From an uncultured Eubacterium sp. (GTDB lineage: Bacteria; Bacillota; Clostridia; Lachnospirales; Lachnospiraceae), in assembly GCA_958446835.1 (NCBI GenBank), contig CAUCXT010000002.1:62001-126000 (forward strand): a stretch of DNA of 64,000 nt. The letters are read 5' to 3'. The translations under genes and the position numbers were made by a program. Below, piece after piece: positions 8,012 through 15,967 of this stretch (position 1 is the first letter of the stretch; every line of letters starts with the position of its first letter). Below the pieces are notes generated by a model. That model searched no databases. It was not told where the DNA came from and saw only the letters and a list, made by a program, of their open reading frames with translations.

Positions 8012-9010
8012 TTATTGCGTTAAGATAGTTGTTCTGTCTATAAACTCAATAATATATCCAACCTTTTTCCTTTTGCCGAAAATAATATTTCTTACACTTA
8101 CATCGAAATATCTTTCTTCCAGATTGATTTTCTTGGATTTTATCTCACCATCGGATGCCCAGCTTATAATGTTTTCGTATAAAAACGAATTGGATTCAGG
8201 TATAGACTTATCTACATGCCAAGTGTTATTTATTTCCGGAAAAAGCTCCCGGGCATAATCATTGGCACTTATGTAGCGGAATTTTCTATCCAGTTCAATA
8301 TAGCCGTATTCTTTCAATCGGTCGACAGACGCGGCAATATTGGAGGACATATCGAACATGTTGATACGCTCCGCAAGATATACCATAAGGATGGAAGATA
8401 TCAGGTAGCCTATGGACAGATAGCTTATATTGGTGTGTACAATGCGCTGAAAAATATATGTTCCGGCAACGGCAATACCGAGTATACACAGAATGGAAAC
8501 GGTCTTTGTGGAAACGGTATTGCTCTTCTTTATTGAATAAATAAGGTAAAACAGTATAAGCACGGCATATACAAGCATTAAAACCGTGTTGAGAAAATGA
8601 GCAGGTCCGTATACCTTTTCTAAGTAGTTGTAGCCATCAGCATGGGCGAGGTTTACTGATTCATAGTACACAGGAATAAATCCTATTGTCATTGCAAGAC
8701 AGAATACGGTTGTGGCGAAGATGAAAAGTGAAAGCGTGAGAGGACGCGGAATCTTCACATCACACATTCTTGTGAGAAGGTGTATGAGCAAGAATGGACA
8801 GTAGCAATTTCCGACATAGATAAACTTTTGCGCTAACAATGCCATATCAATCGATTCGGATACAGCTAACATGAAACGTCCTCCGCTGTTGAGGATAAGA
8901 GCTATACCAAAGCAAACGAGAAGATTGTCCAGCTTCGGATTTCTTACGAGATAGTATATTGTCATCGAAAGGGAAATGATAAAAGTTGTAAGGTATAGTG
9001 CAGTGACCAT
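8012..9010 (-). CDS. 7TM sensor with PAS-like domain (N-terminal part of split HD-GYP protein)
   Basis: Residues 1-210 contain about seven hydrophobic segments of the histidine-kinase N-terminal 7TM type. A cytosolic PAS-like part (about 225-325, ending GYIIEFIDRT) follows. The product ends with TILTQ at 8012, where homologous proteins would continue into a linker and the HD-GYP domain, which is present in the -1 frame immediately downstream. ATG at 9008-9010 is preceded by AGGAGG. I read this as the sensor half of a cyclic di-GMP phosphodiesterase inactivated or altered by a single-base deletion between about 8012 and 8030; a sequencing error is the alternative. Confidence 0.78.
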   Translation of the reverse strand: MVTALYLTTFIISLSMTIYYLVRNPKLDNLLVCFGIALILNSGGRFMLAVSESIDMALLAQKFIYVGNCYCPFLLIHLLTRMCDVKIPRPLTLSLFIFATTVFCLAMTIGFIPVYYESVNLAHADGYNYLEKVYGPAHFLNTVLMLVYAVLILFYLIYSIKKSNTVSTKTVSILCILGIAVAGTYIFQRIVHTNISYLSIGYLISSILMVYLAERINMFDMSSNIAASVDRLKEYGYIELDRKFRYISANDYARELFPEINNTWHVDKSIPESNSFLYENIISWASDGEIKSKKINLEERYFDVSVRNIIFGKRKKVGYIIEFIDRTTILTQ

Positions 9011-9267
9011 ATAAAGCCTCCTGAATCATTTGTAGTGTAAGAGAAAATACAAGTAAATCACGAATTATTTTACCATACGCAAACGTCTAAATCAAGGGTG
9101 CGTAGGATTTGGACAAAAGTTAAAAATAGTAAATTAATGGCAAAAAGGTTGAAATATATTATTTTTTACAGTAAAATACTCATATGGCATTGGTAAGATT
9201 TATATAAATAAACTTTACCGATGCATGGATTTAATATAATAAAGTAATGAAGGAAGAGAGGACTATT

Positions 9268-10554
9268 ATGACAAGAAAAATCAGTGCGATGGTACTCACA
9301 ACTCTTTTAGTGCTGGGTACGATTACCGGGTGTTCAGGGAAGGGGACAATGGCGCCTGTTGGTGATAATGGCATAACGGACGGTTCACAGGATACAATGC
9401 AGAACGATGAAACCCAGAATAGCGGAGTAATTACACTTAAGGTGTGGGCAGAGGAGGCACAGCACTCAACTGTACAGAAGATGATTGACAGCTTTATTGA
9501 ACAGTATAAGGGGCAGGCGGATTTTGATATCACGCTTGAAGCGCAGTCGGATTCAACCACCAGAGATGTGCTGCTTGGCGATGTGCAGAACGGGGCTGAT
9601 GTCTTTTCATTCCCTGATGACCAGCTCAGTGCCATGGTAGCAGGCGGTGCATTGGCACCGGTTCCGAATGTACAGGAAGTTAAGGACGAGATGGTGGCAG
9701 AGTCGGTGGCTGCGGCGACAGCGGGAGATACATTATATGCATATCCTATGACTGCGGACAACGGTTATTTTCTGTACTACAACAAGGATTATTTCACAGA
9801 GGATGATGTTAAGACACTCGATTCCATACTTGCAGTGTGTGAGGAGAATGGGAAAAAGCTTTCTATGGAGCTTAATTCCGGATGGTATATGTATTCATTC
9901 TTCGGAAATACGGGTCTCAGCATGAATATCAACGAGGATGGTATTACCAACAGCTGCAACTGGAATACTGTGGATGGAGATATAAAGGGAATTGATGTTG
10001 CGGAGTCGATTGTGAATGTCATTTCAAGCCCGGGCTTCGTTTCACAGTCGGACGGTGAGTGGGTTTCAAAGGCAGCGGACGGAGAGGTTATAGCGGCAAT
10101 AAGCGGTGTGTGGAATGCGGTTGCGGTAAAGAACGTATGGGGCGATGATTATGGTGCCTGCAAGCTTCCTACATACACCTGCAACGGCAGACAGGTACAG
10201 ATGGCTTCCTTTACAGGCTACAAAATGGTAGGTGTCAATTATTATTCAAAAAATAAGGATTGGGCGTTTAAGCTTGCACAGTGGCTTACGAATGAACAGA
10301 ATCAGACATTGAGGTTCGTAGAGCAGAATCAGGGACCATCCAATAAGGTGGCGGCTGCTTCCGAGGAGGTGGCAAAGGTTCCGGCTATAGCAGCGGTTAT
10401 TGAACAGTCACAGTATGGAGTGCTTCAGCGTATCGGTAACAGCTATTGGGATTCCTGTACCAGGTTTATTGACAGCCTTCTCGCCGGAGATATGACAAAG
10501 GCGCAGCTTCAGGAGCAGCTTGACAAGATGGTGGAAGGTATTACCGAGCGATAG
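9268..10554 (+). CDS. Extracellular solute-binding lipoprotein (family 1)
   Basis: A 428-residue secreted lipoprotein: signal peptide with lipobox TITGC (lipidated Cys22), a Ser/Thr/Gln-rich spacer, then a family 1 (maltose-binding-like) periplasmic-binding fold starting VITLKVWAEEAQ. An in-frame ATG at 9247 lies where transcription should begin (TATAAT 9235-9240); ATG 9268 has GGAAGAGAGG before it. No permease or ATPase gene is adjacent. Instead a chemoreceptor gene begins 11 bases after the stop, which suggests that the protein presents a sugar-like ligand to the chemoreceptor rather than, or as well as, to a transporter. The ligand is unknown. Confidence 0.88.
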   Translation: MTRKISAMVLTTLLVLGTITGCSGKGTMAPVGDNGITDGSQDTMQNDETQNSGVITLKVWAEEAQHSTVQKMIDSFIEQYKGQADFDITLEAQSDSTTRDVLLGDVQNGADVFSFPDDQLSAMVAGGALAPVPNVQEVKDEMVAESVAAATAGDTLYAYPMTADNGYFLYYNKDYFTEDDVKTLDSILAVCEENGKKLSMELNSGWYMYSFFGNTGLSMNINEDGITNSCNWNTVDGDIKGIDVAESIVNVISSPGFVSQSDGEWVSKAADGEVIAAISGVWNAVAVKNVWGDDYGACKLPTYTCNGRQVQMASFTGYKMVGVNYYSKNKDWAFKLAQWLTNEQNQTLRFVEQNQGPSNKVAAASEEVAKVPAIAAVIEQSQYGVLQRIGNSYWDSCTRFIDSLLAGDMTKAQLQEQLDKMVEGITER

Positions 10555-10565
10555 GAGGAAACATT

Positions 10566-12296
10566 ATGAATAAGAAAAGACTCAGCTTAAAATATATTAT
10601 TCTTGTTCCCGTTATTATACTTGGTATAGTTTCGGTTGTATCCAATATCGGGTCGATGAACAGTCTGAAAAGAGTTAATGATACGGCAACTAAGATTGTC
10701 GAGGAAAATCTGTACAATATTACAAGCCTCAGCGAGCTTCAGAAGGAAGCAGCAGCTATACACAGACTTGCGCTGTCGCATATAATTGCGTCTGACTTTG
10801 ACAGCATGGTGGCACTTGTGGACTCAGTAAGAGCTGAGGAGGCGAAGCTTGATGCTATGCTTGAGGAGTATTCAAAGAGACTGCCTAAGGATGACGAGCA
10901 GGCATTTACACAGTTCATCAGCAGCTATGAGGGCTTAAAGTATGAGATAGCCAATCTCCTTGCATACAGTGGAAACAGTAAGAAGACAGCGGCTTATGAG
11001 CTCGCGAACGGAGCCATTTCGGAGTACAGCAGCGATATGGATGCCCAGATTGAGACTATGATGAGTAATGCCGGAACACAGTCTGAAAAAGCAAGTGTGG
11101 AGCTTGCGGCAAAGTATAGCTCAGCCAGAGTACGCGGTATGTTCATAGTTATGCTTATACTGGTGCTGCTTTTTGTTACATTATATGGTGTGTTTATGCT
11201 TGTCATACGTAAGCTCAATGTTGCCACAAAGGAAATTAAGGGAATAATTAAGGGCATAGACGACAGACAGGGCGACCTTACAAGGCGGATAACCATACTT
11301 TCCAATGACGAGGTAGCAGACCTTGGAAACGGTATCAACACATTCATGGAAAAGCTTCAGAACATCATGAGGCTTATCATAATCAATTCACAGAAGCTTG
11401 AGGCTGTTGTAGGGGAGGTGCAGCAGAATCTTCATACCTCGAATGACAGTGCGGCAGACTTATCAGCGGTTACGGAGGAGCTTTCCGCCACAATGCAGGA
11501 GATTGGTGAGTCGGCTTCAGTGATAAACCAAAATGCGGAGGCGGTGCTTGAAAAGGTAGTGGAGATAGCCGGAAAATCGGGTGAGATCAATGAATACTCC
11601 AAGGGAATGAAGGAGAGTGCGGATAAGCTCGAGGCGGATGCAAGAACCAATATGGAGCGTACGAACCTTAAGGTTAACGAGATTCTCAATGTTCTCAATC
11701 AGGCTATTGAGGACAGCAGGAGCGTTGAGCAGGTAAACGGACTTACTAACGATATTTTAAATATATCAAGCCAGACCAACCTTCTTGCACTTAATGCTTC
11801 AATTGAGGCGGCGAGAGCGGGCGAGGCCGGACGTGGCTTTGCGGTGGTTGCCGAGCAGATAAGACAGCTTGCCGATTCAAGCCGTGAGACAGCTAATCAT
11901 ATACAGCAGATTAACGGCATAGTGACCAATGCGGTACATAACCTCAGTGATAATGCTGACAACCTTGTAAGCTATATGAAGGAATCTATACTGCCTGAGT
12001 TCGCTGCGTTTGTTGAGGGTGGAGCACAATACCGTGAGAACGCAACGTATATCGAGAGTGTGATGAATGAGTTTACGGAAAAGACGGATGCGTTAAAGAA
12101 CGAGGTCGACTCAATTGCCGACTCAATCAGCAACATCACACATGCGATTGAGGAGGGTGCAAAGGGTGTAAACGGTGCCGCACAGAGCACGCAGACTCTT
12201 GTTGCCGATATGGACAATATCAATGAAAGAATGAATGAGAACAGGGAAATTGCGTCTGCTCTTCAGAAAGAGACGGACGTATTCACTAAATTTTAA
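10566..12296 (+). CDS. Methyl-accepting chemotaxis protein
   Basis: A 576-residue transmembrane chemoreceptor: TM1 at about 9-27, an extracellular helical sensor domain of about 160 residues (4HB type), TM2 at about 192-214, HAMP (215-268) and a cytoplasmic signalling hairpin whose tip (NLLALNASIEAARAGEAGRG, about 405-424) is the conserved CheA/CheW contact. It follows the solute-binding lipoprotein gene by 11 bases with AGGAGG at the junction, so the two are co-transcribed and probably form a ligand-relay pair. The protein ends without a CheR-binding pentapeptide. It fits the motile lifestyle shown by the flagellar genes at 49-64 kb. Confidence 0.93.
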   Translation: MNKKRLSLKYIILVPVIILGIVSVVSNIGSMNSLKRVNDTATKIVEENLYNITSLSELQKEAAAIHRLALSHIIASDFDSMVALVDSVRAEEAKLDAMLEEYSKRLPKDDEQAFTQFISSYEGLKYEIANLLAYSGNSKKTAAYELANGAISEYSSDMDAQIETMMSNAGTQSEKASVELAAKYSSARVRGMFIVMLILVLLFVTLYGVFMLVIRKLNVATKEIKGIIKGIDDRQGDLTRRITILSNDEVADLGNGINTFMEKLQNIMRLIIINSQKLEAVVGEVQQNLHTSNDSAADLSAVTEELSATMQEIGESASVINQNAEAVLEKVVEIAGKSGEINEYSKGMKESADKLEADARTNMERTNLKVNEILNVLNQAIEDSRSVEQVNGLTNDILNISSQTNLLALNASIEAARAGEAGRGFAVVAEQIRQLADSSRETANHIQQINGIVTNAVHNLSDNADNLVSYMKESILPEFAAFVEGGAQYRENATYIESVMNEFTEKTDALKNEVDSIADSISNITHAIEEGAKGVNGAAQSTQTLVADMDNINERMNENREIASALQKETDVFTKF

Positions 12297-12305
12297 TGGT
12301 ATATT

Positions 12306-12373
12306 TCCTCCTGTATTTCCACATACTATCCACATAGCACAGATTATGGAAAAATATGTAGAATACAGGAGGA
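12306..12373 (+). promoter_or_regulatory. Inverted repeat sequestering the spoVT ribosome-binding site
   Basis: A perfect 12-base inverted repeat: TCCTCCTGTATT (12306-12317) and AATACAGGAGGA (12362-12373). The right arm is the Shine-Dalgarno of spoVT. Pairing would hide it completely. The 44-base loop holds two CCACATA copies. Confidence 0.7.
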
Positions 12374-12383
12374 TTTTTATTAT

Positions 12384-12932
12384 ATGAAGGCTACGGGAAT
12401 AGTTCGTAGGATTGATGATTTGGGGAGGGTTGTAATTCCAAAGGAAATCAGAAGGACGTTAAGAATAAGAGAGGGGGATCCGCTTGAGATATTCACCGAC
12501 AGGGAGGGAGAGATTATACTTAAGAAGTATTCTCCGATAGGTGAACTTGGGGAGTTCGCAAGGCAGTACGCGGATTCGCTTGCGCAGAGTACGGGAAATA
12601 TAGTGTGCATAACGGACAGGGACCAGGTGATAGCATTTTCCGGAGCACCAAAGAAGGATGTGCTCTTAAAGCCTATAAGCAAGCAGCTTGAGGATACAAT
12701 AGACGCGAGGGAAAATTTTGTTGCGGTGCGCGATGACAGAAGATTCATACCTATAATACAGGGCGAGAATGATGAGTACAGTTCACAGGCTGTAAGCCCG
12801 ATTATATGCGAGGGTGACGCGATAGGTGCCGTCATAATCACAACGAAGGAACCCAAAATGAGATTTGCTGAAACAGACTTGAAGCTCACCGGATCAGCGG
12901 CAAGCTTTCTGGGAAAACAGATGGAGTCCTAG
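12384..12932 (+). CDS. spoVT: Stage V sporulation regulator SpoVT
   Basis: A 182-residue AbrB-type regulator: the swapped-hairpin DNA-binding domain at 1-50 (MKATGIVRRIDDLGRVVIPK) and a GAF-like domain at about 55-178. Length and both domains match SpoVT of Bacillus, which tunes SigG-dependent genes in the forespore. ATG 12384 lies ten bases after AGGAGG. The neighbours hup, rqcP, yabP, yabQ, divIC and spoIIE follow in the conserved Firmicute order. Translation may be limited by the inverted repeat at 12306-12373. Confidence 0.95.
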   Translation: MKATGIVRRIDDLGRVVIPKEIRRTLRIREGDPLEIFTDREGEIILKKYSPIGELGEFARQYADSLAQSTGNIVCITDRDQVIAFSGAPKKDVLLKPISKQLEDTIDARENFVAVRDDRRFIPIIQGENDEYSSQAVSPIICEGDAIGAVIITTKEPKMRFAETDLKLTGSAASFLGKQMES

Positions 12933-12979
12933 GCAACGGTCAATATATAGCATAATGCCCTTAAAATGCTTATTTTTCC

Positions 12980-13008
12980 TTGACAAATATAGCCAAAGCA
13001 TATATAAA
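12980..13008 (+). promoter_or_regulatory. Strong SigA promoter of hup
   Basis: Perfect TTGACA (12980-12985), a 17-base spacer, TATAAA (13003-13008). It is the best -35/-10 pair in the window, fitting an abundant nucleoid protein. Confidence 0.85.
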
Positions 13009-13050
13009 TAATTGTGAAGGTTCAATATTATTTCAGGAGGATTTTCTAAA

Positions 13051-13326
13051 ATGAACAAGACAGAATTAGTTGCAGCTATCGCTGAGAAGACAGAGTTATC
13101 CAAGAAGGATGCTGAGAAGGCACTCAAGGCTTTCACAGATGTAGTTGCTGAGGAGTTAAAGAAGGGTGAGAAGATTCAGTTAGTTGGCTTCGGTACATTC
13201 GAGGTTGCTGAGAGACCTGAGAGAGAGGGAAGAAACCCTAGCACAGGTAAGGCAATGAAGATTGCTGCTTCTAAGAGCCCTAAGTTCAAGGCTGGTAAGG
13301 CACTTAAGGATACAGTTAACGCTTAA
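13051..13326 (+). CDS. hup: HU-family DNA-binding protein
   Basis: A 91-residue HU protein: N-terminal helices (MNKTELVAAIAEKTELSKKD), the conserved VGFGTFEVAERPER hinge and the DNA-grasping arm GRNPSTGKAMKI. HU bends and compacts DNA as a homodimer. AGGAGG precedes ATG 13051. Codon choice is narrow (AAG, GAG, GCT favoured) compared with neighbours, consistent with high expression from the strong promoter at 12980. Confidence 0.97.
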   Translation: MNKTELVAAIAEKTELSKKDAEKALKAFTDVVAEELKKGEKIQLVGFGTFEVAERPEREGRNPSTGKAMKIAASKSPKFKAGKALKDTVNA

Positions 13327-13355
13327 TTGATTGTAATAATCCTGAACGAATGAAG

Positions 13356-13389
13356 ACATCCCAAGGCTGCGTCGGTGGTCTTGGGATGT
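13356..13389 (+). terminator. Stem-loop between hup and rqcP
   Basis: Perfect 10-base arms ACATCCCAAG (13356-13365) and CTTGGGATGT (13380-13389) around a 14-base loop. Only three T follow, so it may act as a weak terminator or processing site that reduces expression of downstream genes relative to hup. Confidence 0.6.
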
Positions 13390-13415
13390 TTGCATATCAG
13401 GGGAAGGAGAATAAT

Positions 13416-13655
13416 ATGAGACTAGATAAATATTTGAAGGTATCAAGACTGATAAAGAGAAGAACCGTTGCGAATGAGGCATGCGATGCGGGGAGAGTGC
13501 TTGTGAATGATAAGCCGGCAAAGGCATCATGCGAGGTCAAGGTGGGGGATACCATTGAGATTGCATTCGGAACGAAGAATGTGAAGGTTGAGGTTCTTGA
13601 TATTGTGGAGACCACGAAGAAGGAAGAAGCTAAGGATATGTTCAAATATCTGTAG
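13416..13655 (+). CDS. rqcP: S4-domain RNA-binding protein RqcP (YabO)
   Basis: A 79-residue S4 domain protein (MRLDKYLKVSRLIKRRTVAN) of the heat-shock protein 15 type. In Bacillus this gene, formerly yabO, encodes RqcP, which works with RqcH to add C-terminal alanine tails on stalled 50S ribosomes. An in-frame ATG at 13350 lies within the preceding stem-loop region; ATG 13416 has AAGGAGA six bases before it and starts the domain. The position between hup and yabP is the usual one. Confidence 0.92.
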   Translation: MRLDKYLKVSRLIKRRTVANEACDAGRVLVNDKPAKASCEVKVGDTIEIAFGTKNVKVEVLDIVETTKKEEAKDMFKYL

Positions 13656-13693
13656 AGCGGGTGCGCTGTAAATATTTATGCATAATTACATAA

Positions 13694-13753
13694 CCTCCAT
13701 AATATATTTAGGATATGGCAGGAAGTATATATAAGGGGGATGTGTTATGGAGG
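13694..13753 (+). promoter_or_regulatory. Inverted repeat covering the yabP start codon
   Basis: CCTCCATAA (13694-13702) pairs perfectly with TTATGGAGG (13745-13753), which contains the yabP ATG at 13747. The Shine-Dalgarno AAGGGGG (13733-13739) lies in the loop. Confidence 0.55.
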
Positions 13754-14034
13754 AGCTTCCGGTATCCGGAAAAATACATAAAATATCATCGAACAACAGG
13801 AAAAACTGTAGCGTTACAGGTGTCACGGATGTCATTTCATTTGACCTTAATCAGGTGCTTTTAGAGACGGAGTATGGAATGCTGACTATAAAAGGACATG
13901 ACCTGCATGTGGGAAAGCTGTCGGTCGACAAGGGAGAGCTTGAGGTGGACGGAAAGATAGACAGCTATGTCTATTCGGAGGTTGTGAGCGCGGCAAAAAA
14001 GGGTGAATCATTCCTCAACAGACTTTTTAAGTGA
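13747..14034 (+). CDS. yabP: Sporulation protein YabP
   Basis: A 95-residue protein of the YabP/YqfC family (RKNCSVTGVTDVISFDLNQV, LETEYGMLTIKGHDLHVGKL). YabP is made in the mother cell and, with YabQ, belongs to spore coat/cortex assembly. It sits directly before yabQ, whose start overlaps its stop, the standard arrangement. The start codon is within an inverted repeat. Confidence 0.92.
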   Translation: MEELPVSGKIHKISSNNRKNCSVTGVTDVISFDLNQVLLETEYGMLTIKGHDLHVGKLSVDKGELEVDGKIDSYVYSEVVSAAKKGESFLNRLFK

Positions 14035-14426
14035 AAGAGGGGCTGCTTTTGAAGGAATTTATAGCGCATGAATTTCGTTTCCTTTTGTGGTGTCTGTGCT
14101 GTGGCGCTATGCTCGGTGCAGCGTACAGGGCGCTGGTGGTGTTTCGAAGGCTGGTAAAGCACCACGGCTTTTTCGTTGCTGTGGAGGATGTGCTGTATTG
14201 GTTTTTGTCTGCGTTTGTTATGTTCGCTGTGATACTTGTGGCAAATGATGGCGCAGCCAGATGGTTTTCGATAGCCGGGATGGTTGTCGGAATGGTAATT
14301 GTCTCCGTGATATTGAAATATGTGGAGAAAGGGGTTACAATTATTTATTATAAGCTTGGAAAGGTACGTGAGCGTAAGAATGGCAAGGGAAAACACAAAA
14401 CAGAAAAGTGTAATTCGAAAGAATAG
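14031..14426 (+). CDS. yabQ: Spore cortex biosynthesis membrane protein YabQ
   Basis: A 131-residue membrane protein with about four hydrophobic helices and the YabQ pattern (YRALVVFRRLVKHH, then VEDVLYWFLSAFVMF). YabQ localises to the forespore outer membrane and is needed for cortex formation in Bacillus. The longest reading uses GTG 14031 overlapping the yabP stop. A TTG at 14049 seven bases after AGAGGGG is a good alternative giving a 125-residue protein. The basic C-terminus (KNGKGKHKTEK) is cytosolic by the positive-inside rule. Confidence 0.88.
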   Translation: MKEGLLLKEFIAHEFRFLLWCLCCGAMLGAAYRALVVFRRLVKHHGFFVAVEDVLYWFLSAFVMFAVILVANDGAARWFSIAGMVVGMVIVSVILKYVEKGVTIIYYKLGKVRERKNGKGKHKTEKCNSKE

Positions 14427-14763
14427 GAAGTACGGAAAACACGTTGTTGTTATGCAGAATAGGCGCATATCGCATAATTATACCTGGCTTGCGGGTGTGG
14501 CTGCAATCATGCTTATGGCGATAATATGCCTGGTAGTAAGCAAGTCATCAGGCAGACTTACGGACAAGAATGCCGCTTATGATAAACAGATTGCTGCACT
14601 CACCCAGCAGATAGATGAGCAGAATAAGCGCAAGGAAGAGCTGCAGACCCGCTCTATCTATGTCACGACCAAGCAGTTTATTGAGGAATTTGCGCGTGAG
14701 AAGCTTGGACTTGTCTATGAGGATGAGCTGATATTCAGAGCAAATGATAGCAGCGGGAAATAG
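14380..14763 (+). CDS. divIC: Septum formation initiator DivIC (FtsB-like)
   Basis: A 127-residue bitopic protein: a basic N-terminal tail, one membrane helix at about 35-53 (WLAGVAAIMLMAIICLVV), a coiled coil with Gln/Glu heptads (about 60-90) and the family C-terminus (EEFAREKLGLVYEDELIF). DivIC partners FtsL and DivIB in the divisome. An in-frame start at 14320 would lie deep within yabQ; ATG 14380 is preferred, though its ribosome site is poor, and ATG 14452 is a further option. It overlaps the yabQ end, suggesting coupling. Confidence 0.85.
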   Translation: MARENTKQKSVIRKNRKYGKHVVVMQNRRISHNYTWLAGVAAIMLMAIICLVVSKSSGRLTDKNAAYDKQIAALTQQIDEQNKRKEELQTRSIYVTTKQFIEEFAREKLGLVYEDELIFRANDSSGK

Positions 14764-14848
14764 AAAATTACTTATAACTGCGCGACAGGGTGACTGCCGG
14801 TAAATAAGAGTGTGAAACAGAAGAACTGCCGATAAATAAAAGGGGATT

Positions 14849-14866
14849 GATTCTAAGGGGAGAATC
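14849..14866 (+). promoter_or_regulatory. Hairpin presenting the spoIIE ribosome-binding site in its loop
   Basis: GATTCT (14849-14854) and AGAATC (14861-14866) form a perfect stem with loop AAGGGG, the Shine-Dalgarno. The ATG is two bases after the stem. Upstream, the direct repeat ACTGCCGGTAAATAA / ACTGCCGATAAATAA lies at 14793-14807 and 14825-14839. Confidence 0.55.
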
Positions 14867-14868
14867 GA

Positions 14869-15966
14869 ATGGACAATTTATTCTATTCACAGGGAAAACT
14901 CAGAGAGTATGCGGATGCATTCCGAAGACTGATGAACGTTTATGGTGGTGGCGGCAGGACAGCACTTTCATTGCAGCTTAAAGAGACGGCGGCTATGCTT
15001 GAACGTATCTTAGGTGACAGCGGGGAGCAGGTAGACTGTATAATCAGCGAAGAACAGAAAAGAAAGCTGTATGATTACCTAAAGTCGGAAAGTATAAATG
15101 TGTCCGGGATACTGTATTTAGAACCGGTAAAGGGCAGAATTGAGATTGTTATGCGGCTTTCGAGAAAGAGGGGCTGTATAACGGCAGGGCAGCTTGCACA
15201 GGATATAGGAGAAATACTTGGAAAGAGATTTCGGGCAGCAGAGGGAAGCAGAAGGGTATTAGGTAAGGACGAGGGCGAATTTATTTTTGAGGAGAGAACG
15301 GATTACCGTCTTTTATTTGGACATGCCGGCTGCAGCAAGGGCTTCGCGCGGATATCCGGGGACAATTATTCCTATATCAATTTAGAGGGTGGCAGAAGCA
15401 TTGTGAGCCTTGCGGACGGCATGGGCTGTGGCAGCACGGCTGATGAGTACAGCACAAGGTTCATCGAGTTGCTTGAGCATTTTTTAGACGCCGGATTTTC
15501 CGAGGAGTCGGCACTTGAACTTCTGAATGATACATTTGCCGACAATGATATGAGCGGTATTCCGGTGACCATTGATATGTGCAGTATCAATGAGTATGAG
15601 GGGAAAGCGGATTTCTTTAAGATGGGTGCGGTTCCGAGCTTCATAAAGAGCAGGGACGGTACGGTGCGTGTGGTGGAGGCATCATCACTTCCGGCAGGGG
15701 TGATAGGCGGAAGCCTTATCGACCATGAAAGCGTTGAACTTAAGGATGGGGATTATATTATTATGATGAGCGATGGGGTGCTTGACGCACTTCCGTTTTA
15801 TGATAAAGAAAAGCGTATGAAGGAGCTTATAGAGGGGATAGAAGAACGAATGCCGCAGGCGATTGCGGAGAGAATTCTGAGCGAAGTATATTTTTATGAC
15901 GAAAAGATTGCAGATGATATGACCGTACTTGTGACAGGTATATGGAAGATAAGGAACGGTGAATAG
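14869..15966 (+). CDS. spoIIE: SpoIIE phosphatase, short form without membrane domain
   Basis: A 365-residue serine phosphatase whose PP2C motifs are all visible: SLADGMGCG (about 180-188), the FFKMGA and SSLPAGV segments, MMSDGVLDA (about 302-310) and DDMTVLV near the end. SpoIIE dephosphorylates SpoIIAA to activate SigF in the forespore. Bacillus SpoIIE is about 830 residues with ten N-terminal membrane helices; here the protein begins in the regulatory/oligomerisation region (YSQGKLREYADAFRRLM) and has no membrane segment. No membrane-encoding remnant lies in the 105 bases upstream. Position between divIC and tilS confirms the identity. Confidence 0.88.
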   Translation: MDNLFYSQGKLREYADAFRRLMNVYGGGGRTALSLQLKETAAMLERILGDSGEQVDCIISEEQKRKLYDYLKSESINVSGILYLEPVKGRIEIVMRLSRKRGCITAGQLAQDIGEILGKRFRAAEGSRRVLGKDEGEFIFEERTDYRLLFGHAGCSKGFARISGDNYSYINLEGGRSIVSLADGMGCGSTADEYSTRFIELLEHFLDAGFSEESALELLNDTFADNDMSGIPVTIDMCSINEYEGKADFFKMGAVPSFIKSRDGTVRVVEASSLPAGVIGGSLIDHESVELKDGDYIIMMSDGVLDALPFYDKEKRMKELIEGIEERMPQAIAERILSEVYFYDEKIADDMTVLVTGIWKIRNGE

Positions 15967-15967
15967 T

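Noticed and set aside
9194..9224. SigD-like promoter (TAAG ... ACCGATGC) before the binding-protein/chemoreceptor pair
   Set aside because: The spacer is 19 bases and the -10 match is poor; a plain TATAAT at 9235-9240 explains the start better.
12314..12334. DnaA-box-like TTTCCACA and TATCCACA near spoVT
   Set aside because: Only two imperfect boxes, no AT-rich unwinding element and no dnaA/dnaN genes nearby; not an origin.
13350..13415. Longer rqcP reading frame from ATG 13350
   Set aside because: The extra 22 residues would be coded by the hup stem-loop and lack a ribosome-binding site; the S4 domain begins at ATG 13416.
14828..14835. Perfect SigD -10 sequence GCCGATAA before spoIIE
   Set aside because: The nearest TAAG/TAAA lies 19 bases or more upstream, not about 15, and spoIIE is not expected to be SigD-dependent. 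It is part of a short direct repeat instead.
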